The notes under the pieces are model-generated. The model had not been told where the DNA came from. It searched no databases and saw only the letters and a program-made list of their open reading frames with translations. The position numbers and the translations under genes are program-made. 64,000 nt of DNA, from assembly GCF_030704535.1 (NCBI RefSeq), contig NC_081807.1, forward strand, positions 6,303,001 to 6,367,000, given 5' to 3'. Of this stretch, positions 25,361 through 37,779 are shown piece by piece. Source of the DNA: Vitis vinifera (lineage: Eukaryota; Streptophyta; Magnoliopsida; Vitales; Vitaceae). Position 1 is the stretch's first letter. Each line of letters starts with the position of its first letter.

Positions 25361-27774
25361 GAATCTAATTATAGTCATCATGCTTAAACTTTAAAAAAAA
25401 ATTCTATATAATATTCTTTTTACAAAAAGAAACATATTCCAATTAAAAATTTGATATGTTTTTAACAATCTCCACTTAAATCAAATTCCATTAAGTCAAT
25501 CTTCGATCTCTCCATAATATATAGTTTGACTCCACCTTAGCCAAAAATCGCCCTTTTCAATCCTCTTTTAATACTCTATTCTTTTTGCACTTAAGATTCG
25601 TCAATGTATAAACCAAGTCAAAATAGAAATTGGACTTTAATTCTTGAGTTAATCAATTTTAATTGACTACTAATTTTTCTTAAAAAGAAATTTGTACTTA
25701 TGATTTTACGATTAGCAAGAACCAATCCTTCACTTGTCAAGTAAGAAGAATTATATTTGTGCCGAAGGAATAAGATAATTTATACTTTTGAAAAAACAAC
25801 CTTCATTTATTCAAACTTATGAATACTATATCAATTTAACGAAATTAGTTTTACATGTTCTTCAAAATGTATTTGAATGTGAGACTATGATAAATAATAA
25901 TAATAATAATAATAATAAAATAATCAAATAATATTTAAAAATATCTAGTAGTACATTTCATCGTCAAATAATCTACAATGGATTATGATACGTCATTTGT
26001 AAAAACGGCCACCTAACAAATTGGAGCTCACACTTTTAAAATTACAAATTCATCAATTCCCACCTCAAATATTTCCAACAAGCATCTACCTTACATCGTT
26101 AAGTTTAATTGGCCGACCGGTTTGTTGGCATAGAAAAAAAAAAGGCTTAAAATTGAGTACTTCTATAAAGTTGTCCTCCTTGTCTCTCGTCGCTTTTGTA
26201 CCGCTTTAACAATCTAGAAGGACCAGGATCATGCCTAGGCAAAGACTTTCGGGATTTTTAAGAAGAACAATTATTGTTTGCAATTTTCTATGTTTTTTTT
26301 TTTGTCAAAATTCCAGATTTGGGGTATCTGAATTTTGTACGACATAAAGGCAAAAGCAACTTATCCATGGAGACAGCAAAATCAATGAGAGGATTCCTTT
26401 TCAAGGAGAGGCCAATGTACTGCCCTCTGGAATTGGGTTGGCTGGATCGGAGATAAGATTCAAGTCCAATCAGATCTGTTCTTGGGTTAGGTCCAAATTG
26501 AAATTGTGGCAGGTTGAATTATACGGATCATTCAATTGTGTTAGGTTAGTTATTCATGGTGTTTAGATTGTCAACCAGTCAAATGTTCATCCCACGGAGT
26601 GAAAATATATATATATATTATTTTATTAAGATGAAATAATCTCAAATTTACCAATCTTTTTTTTTAATTTTAAATCTAAATCATATCCATTTTTTTTTAT
26701 AAAAAAAATACCCTTTAACTTTCTTTTTCTTTTTTTAAATATTAAAGGGTATTTATATATAAAAAAAATTATTTTTTAAGTTCAAGCGTGAAAAAATGAA
26801 CTCTTACAAATTCAAGATTATTTATCATTTTCAATCAAATAATCCAAGAAAAAAAAAAAGGCATAGTAAATCTAGATTTTGTGTCCATATAATCATTAAA
26901 ATTAGAATTTTAAATTTTTTATCTAAAAAATCATCAAATTTGCATTTTCCCGGAAATTTATGTCCGAATAATCATTAAATCAAGTTAGTGTTTTCCCGTT
27001 GTAACGTTCATGTTTACTTTCCCGATGTCAAAATCACATTCAATGACGACCACCTATGACCATATGTGATTTTTCTTATATAACATGTTGCATAGAAGTT
27101 GCTTGCACGTCTTCTTCCAGCAGGACTCAAGTTCCAACCCGGCCAAGGCCCAAGAATGGGCTCTGGGGAACCATGTAGAGAGGAGGCAGAGTACTTATTC
27201 TGAGCCAAGATTGTAATGATGCTCTAGAGAAACGAGTAGAATCCCAGAAGGCAATTGGATTCTGATGATGCTTTACTTTTGGTCCAACTGACAATAAACA
27301 ATTTAAACAGTCCACACTCTCATATATGAGCCACCATTTTTACATATCATATTTGGGGTGGACAGTTCATAGCAGAGCTTTAATCCTGTGCTTGATATTA
27401 AAAAGAAACATTAGGTGGAGACTTCAAATAACTTGTGATTATAGCTTAAAATGCGTTGAACTACAACCAAAGATCAAATCTGAGCTAAAATAATCCATTT
27501 GAAGCCAACTCCAGTGCAGTCTGCTCGCCCGAGTTTTAATATGACCGATTTGAAGCCAACCCAGCACAGCCTACTTCATATTTCCAATTCTGGCTCTGTG
27601 AGTTATGCAGGTCTCTTGTGCATTTAGCAGACACCACAAGAAGCTGATCTTCGAATTTTTTTTCCTTTCTTTTGATTATCATAAATAACTAGTTTCATCT
27701 TCTAATCCTGCAAAGGCAGTTAAAAGTACGTTTCGTTAGTGAGTGGGAAGACATTCCCCGTAATGTAATTTATC
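25361..27774. other. intergenic region, no gene recognised
   Basis: AT-rich DNA with an (AAT)n microsatellite at about 25892-25918 and poly-T runs. Around 27000-27310 the composition is more gene-like, with short frames, but I found no domain or consistent splice pattern. It lies beyond the expected 3' end of the minus-strand lipase gene. Confidence 0.4.
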
Positions 27775-27863
27775 TGTTTGGTTGCCACGAAGAGAGAAAT
27801 GCATAAACAGATGGGAAAATGTGTCAAATTTCAAAACTGTCTCTTTTCTCAGCAACCAAACAG
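27775..27863. repeat. 89-bp inverted-repeat mini element
   Basis: CTGTTTGGTTGC (27775-27786) is matched by a perfect inverted copy GCAACCAAACAG (27852-27863). It could be a very short MITE or a hairpin in the 3' region of the lipase transcript. Confidence 0.5.
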
Positions 27864-28017
27864 GAAATCATGGTAAATAAAAGCAAACCTTATTACTACG
27901 CAGCACTCTCCCTCGTTCATTGTCCTTATCAGAGAAAGAAGAAAAAAAATGTGAAGTTACAAACATATGCACAATAAAAATATAGAATTGGCGAAGCACA
28001 TCCATGAATCATAACTA

Positions 28018-31000
28018 TCATATATTGCACAAACCAGCTGAACAACTAGACTTTCCTCGTGACCTAAAAAACCTGATCATGTTATCGTAAACATCTTCCT
28101 TTGCATTTACACTCAAAAGGAAGTCTATGTGACCATAGTTCTCAAGATAAAGCAATTCTGGTTCGGATGGCAACTCCGTGAGTGTGTGATTGAAATCAGT
28201 CAAATCTGCCAAGGCATCACTGCCCCCATAACCCATCCATATCGGCAATGACTTGGGTATGCTATTAAGATCAAATCTTGGTGGATTGACCTGACCATAG
28301 TGCTTGAGATTTCTCCAGATTCCATAGTCATACTTTGCAAAAGTTCCAGCTCGGATCACTGCCAAGCAGAAGGCTGTTAGAAACAAAATCATCCAAGAGT
28401 GGGAAACAAATTAGAGAGGGCACAGGGAGGGAGGACATCTTTATAAGAGACATTGTAACTTCAGTGAATATTTCATCCCCTTCATGTTGTTTTTACTGCA
28501 ACAGGGACAATTGAATGCCGTTGTTGGACAATCAACTGTTAAAAATACCCAGACATGATGAAGATAGAAATCAAGTTTTAGCAGTTAAAAAGTAACAATG
28601 TGGCACTTTGGTTGGGAAAGTTTTATGCAAAACATCGACCTTGAAGGCCCTCAAAATAGAAGGTTGTGACAAGAAAGTGTGGAGCATACTTTGAAACAGA
28701 TGGTGGAGATTTTTTGAGGATGATGGATGAGGCTCATATCCAAGATAGTAGTCAATGCGTGAGTTGTTAAAGCAGCAGTTTTCCCCTGAAAAGTGATCAA
28801 ATTTAAAACAATGTAAACATAGATAAAGATATAGAATGGACTATAAGATCAGCACATTCACAAACAAAATTTAGTACCTTCCACTTAAGAACCATATTAT
28901 TTTCTTTTCTTTTATGCTCTTTTCTTGCTAGAATTTTTAGGTACTTAATAACCATACTCAGTCCAGAAATGACAAACTATAATTATCTATGCAGACTCTG
29001 TAGAAAATGCCCTCCAAAAGGCCTTATGCAGAAGAACCATATAGTAATCATTCAACCACTCCAATACAGCAACCATTTTAATGATACAGATTACAACTGT
29101 TTCTACCACAGGCAAATACAATTCAATGCTTTAAATCAGCATTGTAATCTGAACAAGCCGAACAGTTTCCAACCATCTCAAGTATAGGTCCTGATGCTAC
29201 AGTATTTTTAGTAACATGGTCAATAATTCTTAGGTGCTAAGGGGAAAAGTTAAAAGAGCTACCAAAAAACATAAAAGGGTTTGCTTGGTAAAAGGGGAAA
29301 TGAAATATTTCAAGGAAGTGATCATAGAAACACTACAACCATGTAGAGTAAATAGATTGGTACTTCAGTCTGAAAAGTTCAATATTTCTCATCAAAATAA
29401 TGGAACTTATCTTCCTTTATTTAGTTGCCTGTTTTTGAGGGAAATGGATCAGGCTGTGTATCTATCAACCATCTCATATGATGCAAATCGTTCAATCATA
29501 TGATACATCAAAACCACTCAAAGGAGACACTTTTTTCCCTTTATTTAGTTTTTTGATAGGTTCCCTTTCTCTATTTAGTTGGAGTTTGATGAATCAAATG
29601 CTTTCAGGAACCCCCATCATGGAGTTTGATGATTCAAATTCTTTTAGAAACCCAACATTCTGATCACTGAGACCTTAAAATACTGGGGAGACCATTAGCC
29701 TAACTATTTAACATTATTAGGATTTGACTCTAGAATCAATTTTAAAGTGTTGGAGCACAAACATTTCCAGTATCTAAACAATCACACCCCATCACACACA
29801 TTAACATTACACTTAATGCCCCTGATAAAGCCATTAGTATTAACATTACACTTAATGCCCTGGATAAAGCCACTAAAAATATTGAAAAAATATAGGACCA
29901 ATTATGAAGATTTGGTTGAGACTTAATTCTGTTAATATAGAAAGTTCAAAATGCTTAGGTGAAACCCACCATTAAATCACTGCTGCCAAAAATACCGACA
30001 ATGCAGTAATTGGCTTAATTGACCAATGCTAATTATTATACCACTAGAATTCTCTGATTATCAGAAAGCCCGAAAATTGATCCATAACAAACAAGAAGAA
30101 ATCAACAGGATTATTACGCTCACATAATTCAGTTAAGGGATAGAACATGCTTCTTGTGACATAAGACAGTAAGACCAAAGCCACTGGAATGGCATGTGGA
30201 TTTTGAGATATCTTTCCATAACAGTATGGTTTGGGAACTGGGTTTTGGATGCTGCAGCAAACTCAAATGCCTTAAAGAAATAGGATAGAGAGAAAATAGA
30301 CATCAATTTTATGACATTTTCAAGGTGAGGAGAAAATTCACAGCAAATCAAATAAAACAGCATTCCAGAACTTCCTTGTTATTTAACCACATTATGCACC
30401 ATCAGTTCTCAAAAAATTATAAAAAAAAATGGTCACATGCACAGATTTGGGGGCATCAATGCACACACAAACATATATGAGAGAGACAAAGATAGAACCT
30501 GTGATTGAACTTAGCAAGTCATTGCAGTCAAAATGGCCTTCACATACAGAATTTAAAAGGTAAACTCCCACATTGCTGAAAATAAATAAGACATGGTGAT
30601 ATCAGTATACATAGAACTATTAACAAACAAAATGAAAGACAGAAATGGAAAATAGATAGAACAAAACCTTCTAAAATTAAGTTGATGGATACCCATAGCA
30701 AGAATCATCTGTCCAAAAAGAACTGATATGTCAATTTGTACCATCAGAAAGTGTTTCCACACTGTAATCCAAACATGTCTAAATGCAAAAGATACCTGAT
30801 CAAGATGCATGTTGACCATTCTAAGTACAAATTGAGCACTGACATGCTCTAGATATGATATGGGACAAAGAAGAGCTGCAGCTTCAACCATTTCCACTAT
30901 CTCAGGCTGAGTGAAAGCAGCCAAAGCCATGATTGTCCCCTGTGAAGAAAGTTAAGAAAATAAACTCATAGTAGAGCAAAGAACAGAAGCCAGAAGTAAA

Positions 31001-32857
31001 CTGATCGATATAAAAGGTGGGTTTTGTTATAAACCAAATGGATCAAGACCTGTGAGTGTCCAACAACAAAGGTTTTGGTGTTTGTCATGGTATATATATA
31101 ATGGATCATTTCTGCAAGATCATACAGTGCCAATTCCTGCCAACTCCAATCCCAAAATTCCTACAACAAAAGCATACACTCAGTTTGATCATATTACAGA
31201 CAAGAAGAAATATACACAAATTTCGTTCAGACTTTCCTTGTTAGACTACTACAGAACATAAACCCAGGTTCATGATACCAGTCAATCCCCCAAGCAGACT
31301 TCTCATTTAAGGATATAAATCTACATGCATGTAAAAGTTACCTGATGAGGATGGAAAGGTAGAAGACGGTCTTTTCTCATAAGATCTGGATGCTAAAATT
31401 CTCATTCCAAGACCATACTTATATATGCATTTAATTCTCCTCTCCATTATGATATTCTAAATAAATCTCCATTACTCTTCTAAATATATCTTTGCTTAAG
31501 ATTCCTATTTTGTTTTTCTCATGAAATACGTCCTACATAAAACACAAGAATGCAACCTAGGCTAGAAGAGCAGGATACCAATTCTAACAGAGCCGGTATC
31601 AAAATCTAAGCACCCAACTCCACTATGACCAAGACAAATTATTTTTAATTTTTTGTAAAGTGTTAGTTACATAACATGAAACTTTTTATGGCAATTCAAT
31701 TTCACAGTGGTCCAAAACCTTACATTATGCAAATTCAAAGTGATATATAAAGAAGTTCTGATAAAAAAAGTAATGTATATGGAAGTATAATCAACTTTAG
31801 AAGATGAAGAGAGCTGTTAGATATATTGGACTATGAGTTAGATACCTGTCAATTAAATGAAAGTGTGCTCAACTTTAGATGGAGATAAAAATATACTGCA
31901 AACTAACTTTACCTTGTTTTTCTCTGATAAAGTGACGTGCCCATGACTCCAGCGTGTCCCACGCACATTTCCAACCCATACATCAAAACCATGATCTGCA
32001 AGGATGAAGCCTAATGACTGCTCTGTGTTGTCCAAAAACCATGCATCACCAGCCTGTTCTTATTTTAAATTGAGAAAACATCAGAATAAGAAAATGTCAG
32101 AAACCAAGTTTCTAGTCTATGTAAACACATAACCAGCTAAGAATTTATCCAATAAATGCCTCAATCATTTTAGACTATGTAAATGAAAAATCAAAATGGA
32201 AATTTCAGAAAGAGAGCATAAAACTAGAAACATGGAGAGAGCATATATCAATATTAGCAAACAGAGAATAATGCAAGATGAGGAGAATTAAACAAATTGA
32301 ATGTTGGAATGGATACAAGTTATTTATACATTAGAAAAAAAAAAGCTAGATATCTTATAGAATCATGGCCTTTAGTGAAATTAACACACCATAGTATATT
32401 CATCAAACAGATTTCGGTTATGTGCTATACTTTACAATAGGATATAAGTACATGACATTTTGGTCTGTGCCAGAAAATTAAAGCAGAAAATCAGGGACAG
32501 ATTAATTCAAGCACTGTTGATAACAGCGGTGAAACAGTATTATGTCACCATGTATTTCCTTTTAGCTTTGTTCATAATTCAACAAGGAAAGATTAAAAGT
32601 GATTCAGGACAAACTAAAAGGTCTATGAACTTTCTGGGTGCAAATTGCAGGGTTATTTTTCCTTTTGCTTTTCTTTTTTTTTTTTTTTTTCAATAGGAAA
32701 ACAAAAGGACTATATTATGAACAATGCCTAACAAGAGTGAGTGCAATCCAAGGCAACAAAGTCTAGAGCCTTAATTACTATATCGAATGAAGCATACAAT
32801 CATGAAATAGCTTGAACCTATCCATGTTTTATTCACATCACAATCATCATTAAATTA

Positions 32858-32900
<43 letters not shown>

Positions 32901-34846
32901 AAGGAGTAGGTTGCCTTCTCTTACACTTTAGTGCCTTGTTCGTGGCAATTGCCTTGGCATAACCTTTTCTAAGATGCCTTGCATGGCTCCTCAAAAGGTT
33001 GGTCTTGGCTTTTCCGTCATTTGACAGCCATGTAAAAGTTCAATGTTGGCCATATATTCATAAGCACAGACATAACCTAGATCACTTATAGGCATTTGTT
33101 TGGTAGGCCATTGTAGATGGACACCATTCTGAGCAATCATTTATATATGATGCTCAACTAGTCTGAGTGATCACATATATACCTCCATTGAATCTTCTAT
33201 CTAAACTATAATCAGTATCTAAGTGGCCCCCAAGAAATATCCCCTGCTAACCTAATGGTAGATGATAATGCCAAAGATGGCCTGACTGCTTCTGCAATTT
33301 TCGCATGTGACCATCCCAATGGGATGCTACCAGAACTTAAATAAACAGGATTTTGTTTCAATTCAATGCATCCGGCTAGGACGAACAAGAAAAAGATCAG
33401 TATTTTGTAAAAATGGTCCACCCATAGTCTAACTGAAGTAGGTAGGTGCGACAGCAATATATGAAGAAGAGATGCCAGTTGAAGGCCTTGACTAGCTTAG
33501 GAGGCAAGGGAGTCATAGCCCAAGAATGAGGAAGAAGTAGTTGCAGATCAAACAGAAAAGGTGGCTGCATGTCCCATATCGATCTTGAAGTTGTTGAGAA
33601 CCTCTCCCAAAGGAGTATTTTTTAAATGTCTTACAAGAAGCACAAGTCCTGTCGACTCTAATGCCAGAAGGGCTCCAATGAAGCAGTTGAGAAAATCTTT
33701 ACCATCAATGCTCTCATGTTTACAAAGGATGAAATACAAACAAAAAGGAAAGAAATGGATACCACCCGGCTCTACAAATCACCATCTTTCTCAACGACCA
33801 TTCAGTCCCAAAGACATTGATTGGGTGAGTCTATCTATAAACCTCTGGAGCATGAGCACTCGTGCTGCCAGGTTTAAGGTTCTAGCCAAGCTAGTTCTTT
33901 AAGGTTGTAGCCAATAATTGTTCTATTCTTTAAGAAGCTAAAAAATTTGAGGAATTTTGATAGTTAACTGGAGAAATGCTTCCTTGTCTAGGTGAAAATA
34001 CTTTTATTGCTTTTAAGAGCAAAAATCAACACAAGTTTGCTTTTAGAAACAATGAAAGTAATTTCAAAATGTTAAGCAAAAGATCCCTAAAAATTATAAA
34101 TAAATCTATCTCAAGTAGGGTTTTATACATTAGTAAAACAATTACAAAGATTTCAGTTTGTTCTGAAAGTACAGTAATTTTTTTGTAAGAATAGTAAGAA
34201 AATCACCATAAAGAGACCGTGTAGAAGCAGAACAGGAGGACCAGGTTGAGATCCTAAATTCACAGTGGGAGACGAAACACGTTGAAGAGCCAACAAATAT
34301 CCATCCTTGGTTTGAACCTGAAACAAGTTAAAGCAAACCTCACTATCATTCAGCCAAAGAACAATAATCAAAGTGCCAAACCAAAAATTACTAACACTGT
34401 TACAGAATTTCAGCAGAAAAATTCTCCAGCTCTTGTAAATGTCATCATAGAATTGAAACAGACTAGAAACCCCGCTCGGTTGGGAAAACAACTTAAGAGA
34501 AAAAACGATTCCGTTATTACACGATATCTTTGTATGCATTACTCAATTCCTAAGAAAACGAAAACCTCAATTTTCAATTACTTTTTCTCTTCTCCAGTTT
34601 CTCAGCAACCAAACGGAGCAATCAGGAACGATCAATTTACCAGACTATATGTTCGAGAGATTACAGACTAACCGCGTGTTCGGAACAAGGATAACCGGAG
34701 GGTTGAATAAGCTGAGCACAGAGGCTCTGCACCGGTAAGGGGCGGCTCACATTGGAACCGCCGGTTAAGACGCCGGCGACTTCTCCGGCGGAGTGCAAGA
34801 CGAAAAAGCAGATTAACAGAGACATGACCGGCGCAGACCTCTCCAT
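28018..34846 (-). CDS. acid lipase, triacylglycerol lipase 2 / MPL1-like
   Basis: Nine exons joined by GT-AG introns: 34846-34673, 34317-34207, 32053-31913, 31160-31050, 30939-30796, 30708-30668, 30575-30499, 28785-28690, 28358-28018. They sum to 1236 nt, 411 residues plus stop, without a frame break. The family (AB-hydrolase lipase, gastric/lysosomal type) hydrolyses triacylglycerols and sterol esters. Residues 1 to about 22 ([20 protein letters not shown]) look like a signal peptide, so the product is probably secreted or vacuolar. The oxyanion region is VLLLHGLF, the nucleophile is Ser178 in GHSQGT (codons split across exons 4 and 5), the probable catalytic Asp is Asp346 in GGSDALAD, and His375 is in NYGHIDFLL. 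The length matches plant LIP2/MPL1 homologues. The upstream in-frame codon at 34882 is TTG, so the ATG at 34846 was chosen. Introns 2 (2153 bp) and 7 (1713 bp) are long. Confidence 0.93.
32862..32895. repeat. (TA)n microsatellite in lipase intron 2
   Basis: An uninterrupted TA run of about 32 bp. Shorter TA runs occur at about 40951-40970, 43814-43833 and 50829-50850. Confidence 0.85.
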
Positions 34847-35480
34847 CTCCGATAAGGCTGCTAGCGGTGTGATGAGACTCAATCCAAGGGCTTTTATTTA
34901 TCTTTTTTCCGGTGGCAGGCGAAGAGTGAATATGACGCGCTCTCACAGCGTATCGATTACCCTCTTGACTGTCATGACAGCGTTGGCGGAAAAACCATAG
35001 AGCACGTGATTCCGTTGCTTTATAAACGATAAAACTAAAAATAACAAAACAAATTATTTATTGCTCAAATTCTCACACGATTTTTAATATATTTAATTTC
35101 TACCATAAAAAATTAATTTAATATTTATATTCTATTTTCTTATTTTCTTAATAATTAAAAAACTTCTTTATGAAATGACAGAAAGAGCAAGAAAACAGAA
35201 GGAGGAAAACAAAAAGAGAAGCTTCGTGAGTAGCATTTAAACGGTAATCTTCCAAAAGGACGACGCTTTAATCTTGGCATTATATTTGGAGGCACGCTTA
35301 TGAAGAGCGCGTTTGGTTAACGTTTACATTAAATCCCACTCCTGACCGTTGTAGTTGGGTGACAAAAATTAAAAATATCGCCAAAATCATGAAGGGATAT
35401 CGGGAATGGTGTGATACGTGGCGAGTAACAAGTAACCGGAACCGTTATCGTTATCTAGCGTTGCCAATCTAATTAGCAGA
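34847..35480 (-). promoter_or_regulatory. 5' leader and upstream region of the lipase gene
   Basis: A GC-richer leader lies next to the ATG, followed upstream by AT-rich DNA and, at 35160-35470, a more mixed segment with an ACGTGGC motif (35416-35422) of the G-box/ABRE type. No convincing TATA box was singled out. Confidence 0.35.
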
Positions 35481-37779
35481 ATCGGTGAAACAAAATAAGA
35501 TAGGATATGCATCCTAACATAGAATTTAGTTAATAAAATAAATAAATAAATAAAATAAAATTTTAATCGTTTAGAATAAATATTATGCTATTTTTTTATA
35601 TTTATTAAATAAATATAAAATTTCTCTTATATTTATTGATATTTAAAAATTATTTAATGATTTAAATTTTAGTAAAAATTTATTTATTTATTTATTAATA
35701 ATTTTCGTTATTAAAATATTTAAAGTTTATATAATTTTATAAAAAATTAGTTCTTTTTTTCTAACTACAAATTTAATTTTTTAATTAAAATTTTTTATTT
35801 TGTAAAATAAATAATATAAAAAATTAAACAAAAATGAATGAAAAAATAAATTTACAATACCTAGAATTAACATATCTCTTATAGAAAAAATATCAAAAAG
35901 TTGGTCAGACTATATATCTCGTCACTTCTCATATCTTATATAGAATTAAATATAAAATAAAATAAACTATAAAATAATTTATATTATTCTATACTAATCA
36001 AATATGAGATAAAATATATTATTTATTGTAACTCCTTAAAACTAAAAAGTACATTCATGCTATTTATTCTCATTTAACAATTTTATTTCCCTCCTCAAGT
36101 AAATTTTTATTTAATTAAAATTTTAAAAATTGTGAAATTATTTTTATTTTTAATAAAACATTTTAGCAATAGTTTTCAATTATAAGATTAATATTATTAC
36201 TTCCTCTTCTTCTTCTTCTTCTTTTTTTTTCTAAAGCAAAGGTTAAAAAAATATGTATGATTTTTTTTATTATCATTAACTTCACATTAGTAAAGGCTTC
36301 TAATATTAAATCAACACTAAGTTTAGTATATAAATTATTTTATTAATATTTGAGTTTGATTTTTTAAATTTTTTTATTTTTGGGTCTACCACTTTGTATG
36401 GAAACCATTGTATACTTATGTAGATACATTTCATATAAGAAAAAGGCAAAAAAAAAAAAAAAAAATCATAATTGAAAAGAAAATTTTCATATGTATAGAA
36501 ACCCGACAAACAATTTGAGCATAAAATTTCAAATGCTTTTTTACATAAAAATTCAAAAAATACATTTGATGAGAAATTTTAAAAAATTTCTTATAAAAAA
36601 ATGAAAAATACTTATGTAAGCAAGCTCCCTCTTTGAAACCTTTTGCTCTTTATTTTGCTTATCTTTTCTAAATACTTCTGCTAAAATATATAATAATAAT
36701 AATAATAACAAAATTAGGCTTAATTTTTTTTATTTAACTAGGAAAGAATAAATGTTTAAATAATAAAAATGTTAAAGTTTTCAAATGATCAATAAAGGCC
36801 CTAATCTAATTTTAGCCGTTTCTTTTATTATATCCCATGATATATTATTTTTTAAAGTCATTTCATAGAAAACACAATTTTAATAAGATATCAAGTTTAT
36901 TTCAATTTTTGGGTTGTTTAATAAAAAAAATACAATTGATTTAATTTGGTATTTATAAAAAAATATAATTTGCTTAATTTCTATCGAGTCTTCCACCTAA
37001 ATATAACTTGTTTAATACGATGTTTATGTCAATTTTGAGGCATTTTTGTAGAAAATACTATTTATAGGACGAAGCAAGTTGAAAGTTTTTCAACCAAATA
37101 TGATTTGCTTAACATGATATTCATATTATTATCAAGACGACTTATTTAAAGTGATATTCATGTCGATTTGTAGAATAGACTAACTTGTTTAATACGATGC
37201 TCGCATAATTTTCAAATCATTTCACACGTCATATGACAATTAATCATATTTAGTACTAACTGTATTTGGTGCCAATGTTTTAATACTCAATTTTTGGTTT
37301 ATTAAAGGGTGAAAATAACTTTCGAATAATTTGTTAATAATATAACAAATTTGAAATTTTGTTATAGAATTATAATTCATTTTCTAGTTAAAATAAGATT
37401 TTATTTTATTTTTTGGAAGAAAAATTGAAACTAACAAGAAAAACAAATTTAGTATATTTTTGTTTGACCAAACTTCACGCTAGTGCATAGAAAGAAGAAA
37501 GTCTCCTATTTGACTTGTAAAATATTGGGCTAGGCCCTTAGTCCGGGCCCTTAAGCATCTTTGTAGGTTGTTCTTTTGGCAACGACTTAAGCCCATTAAA
37601 GAGCATATAAAACGGGTCATCATGTTGCTCTTTTGAGTAGTAACTAGAGAATTTTTTTGGGCATATAAAGACAAGCCATGGTTGCCTTAAATATCTAAGG
37701 GTGTTACAAAAGCATATAAAATTGAAATTGAACCAATAAAGAAAATAAATAGTGAAAAAAAGAGACGAGACAACGAGGA
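35481..37779. other. AT-rich intergenic DNA
   Basis: Very AT-rich, with (AAAT)n at about 35533-35560 and a poly-A run near 36450. No gene was recognised. A small frame at 37480-37674 is probably debris of the neighbouring retroelement. Confidence 0.4.

Noticed and set aside
33212..33902. Frames on both strands in lipase intron 2
   Set aside because: No recognisable domain; they lie in a 2.1-kb intron bounded by good splice sites and may be old repeat sequence.
34282..34671. 129-codon plus-strand frame opposite lipase exons 1-2 and intron 1
   Set aside because: No domain is visible and it overlaps well-supported lipase exons on the other strand.
34847..34882. 12-residue N-terminal extension of the lipase
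   Set aside because: The codon at 34882 is TTG; the first ATG at 34846 opens directly into a signal peptide.
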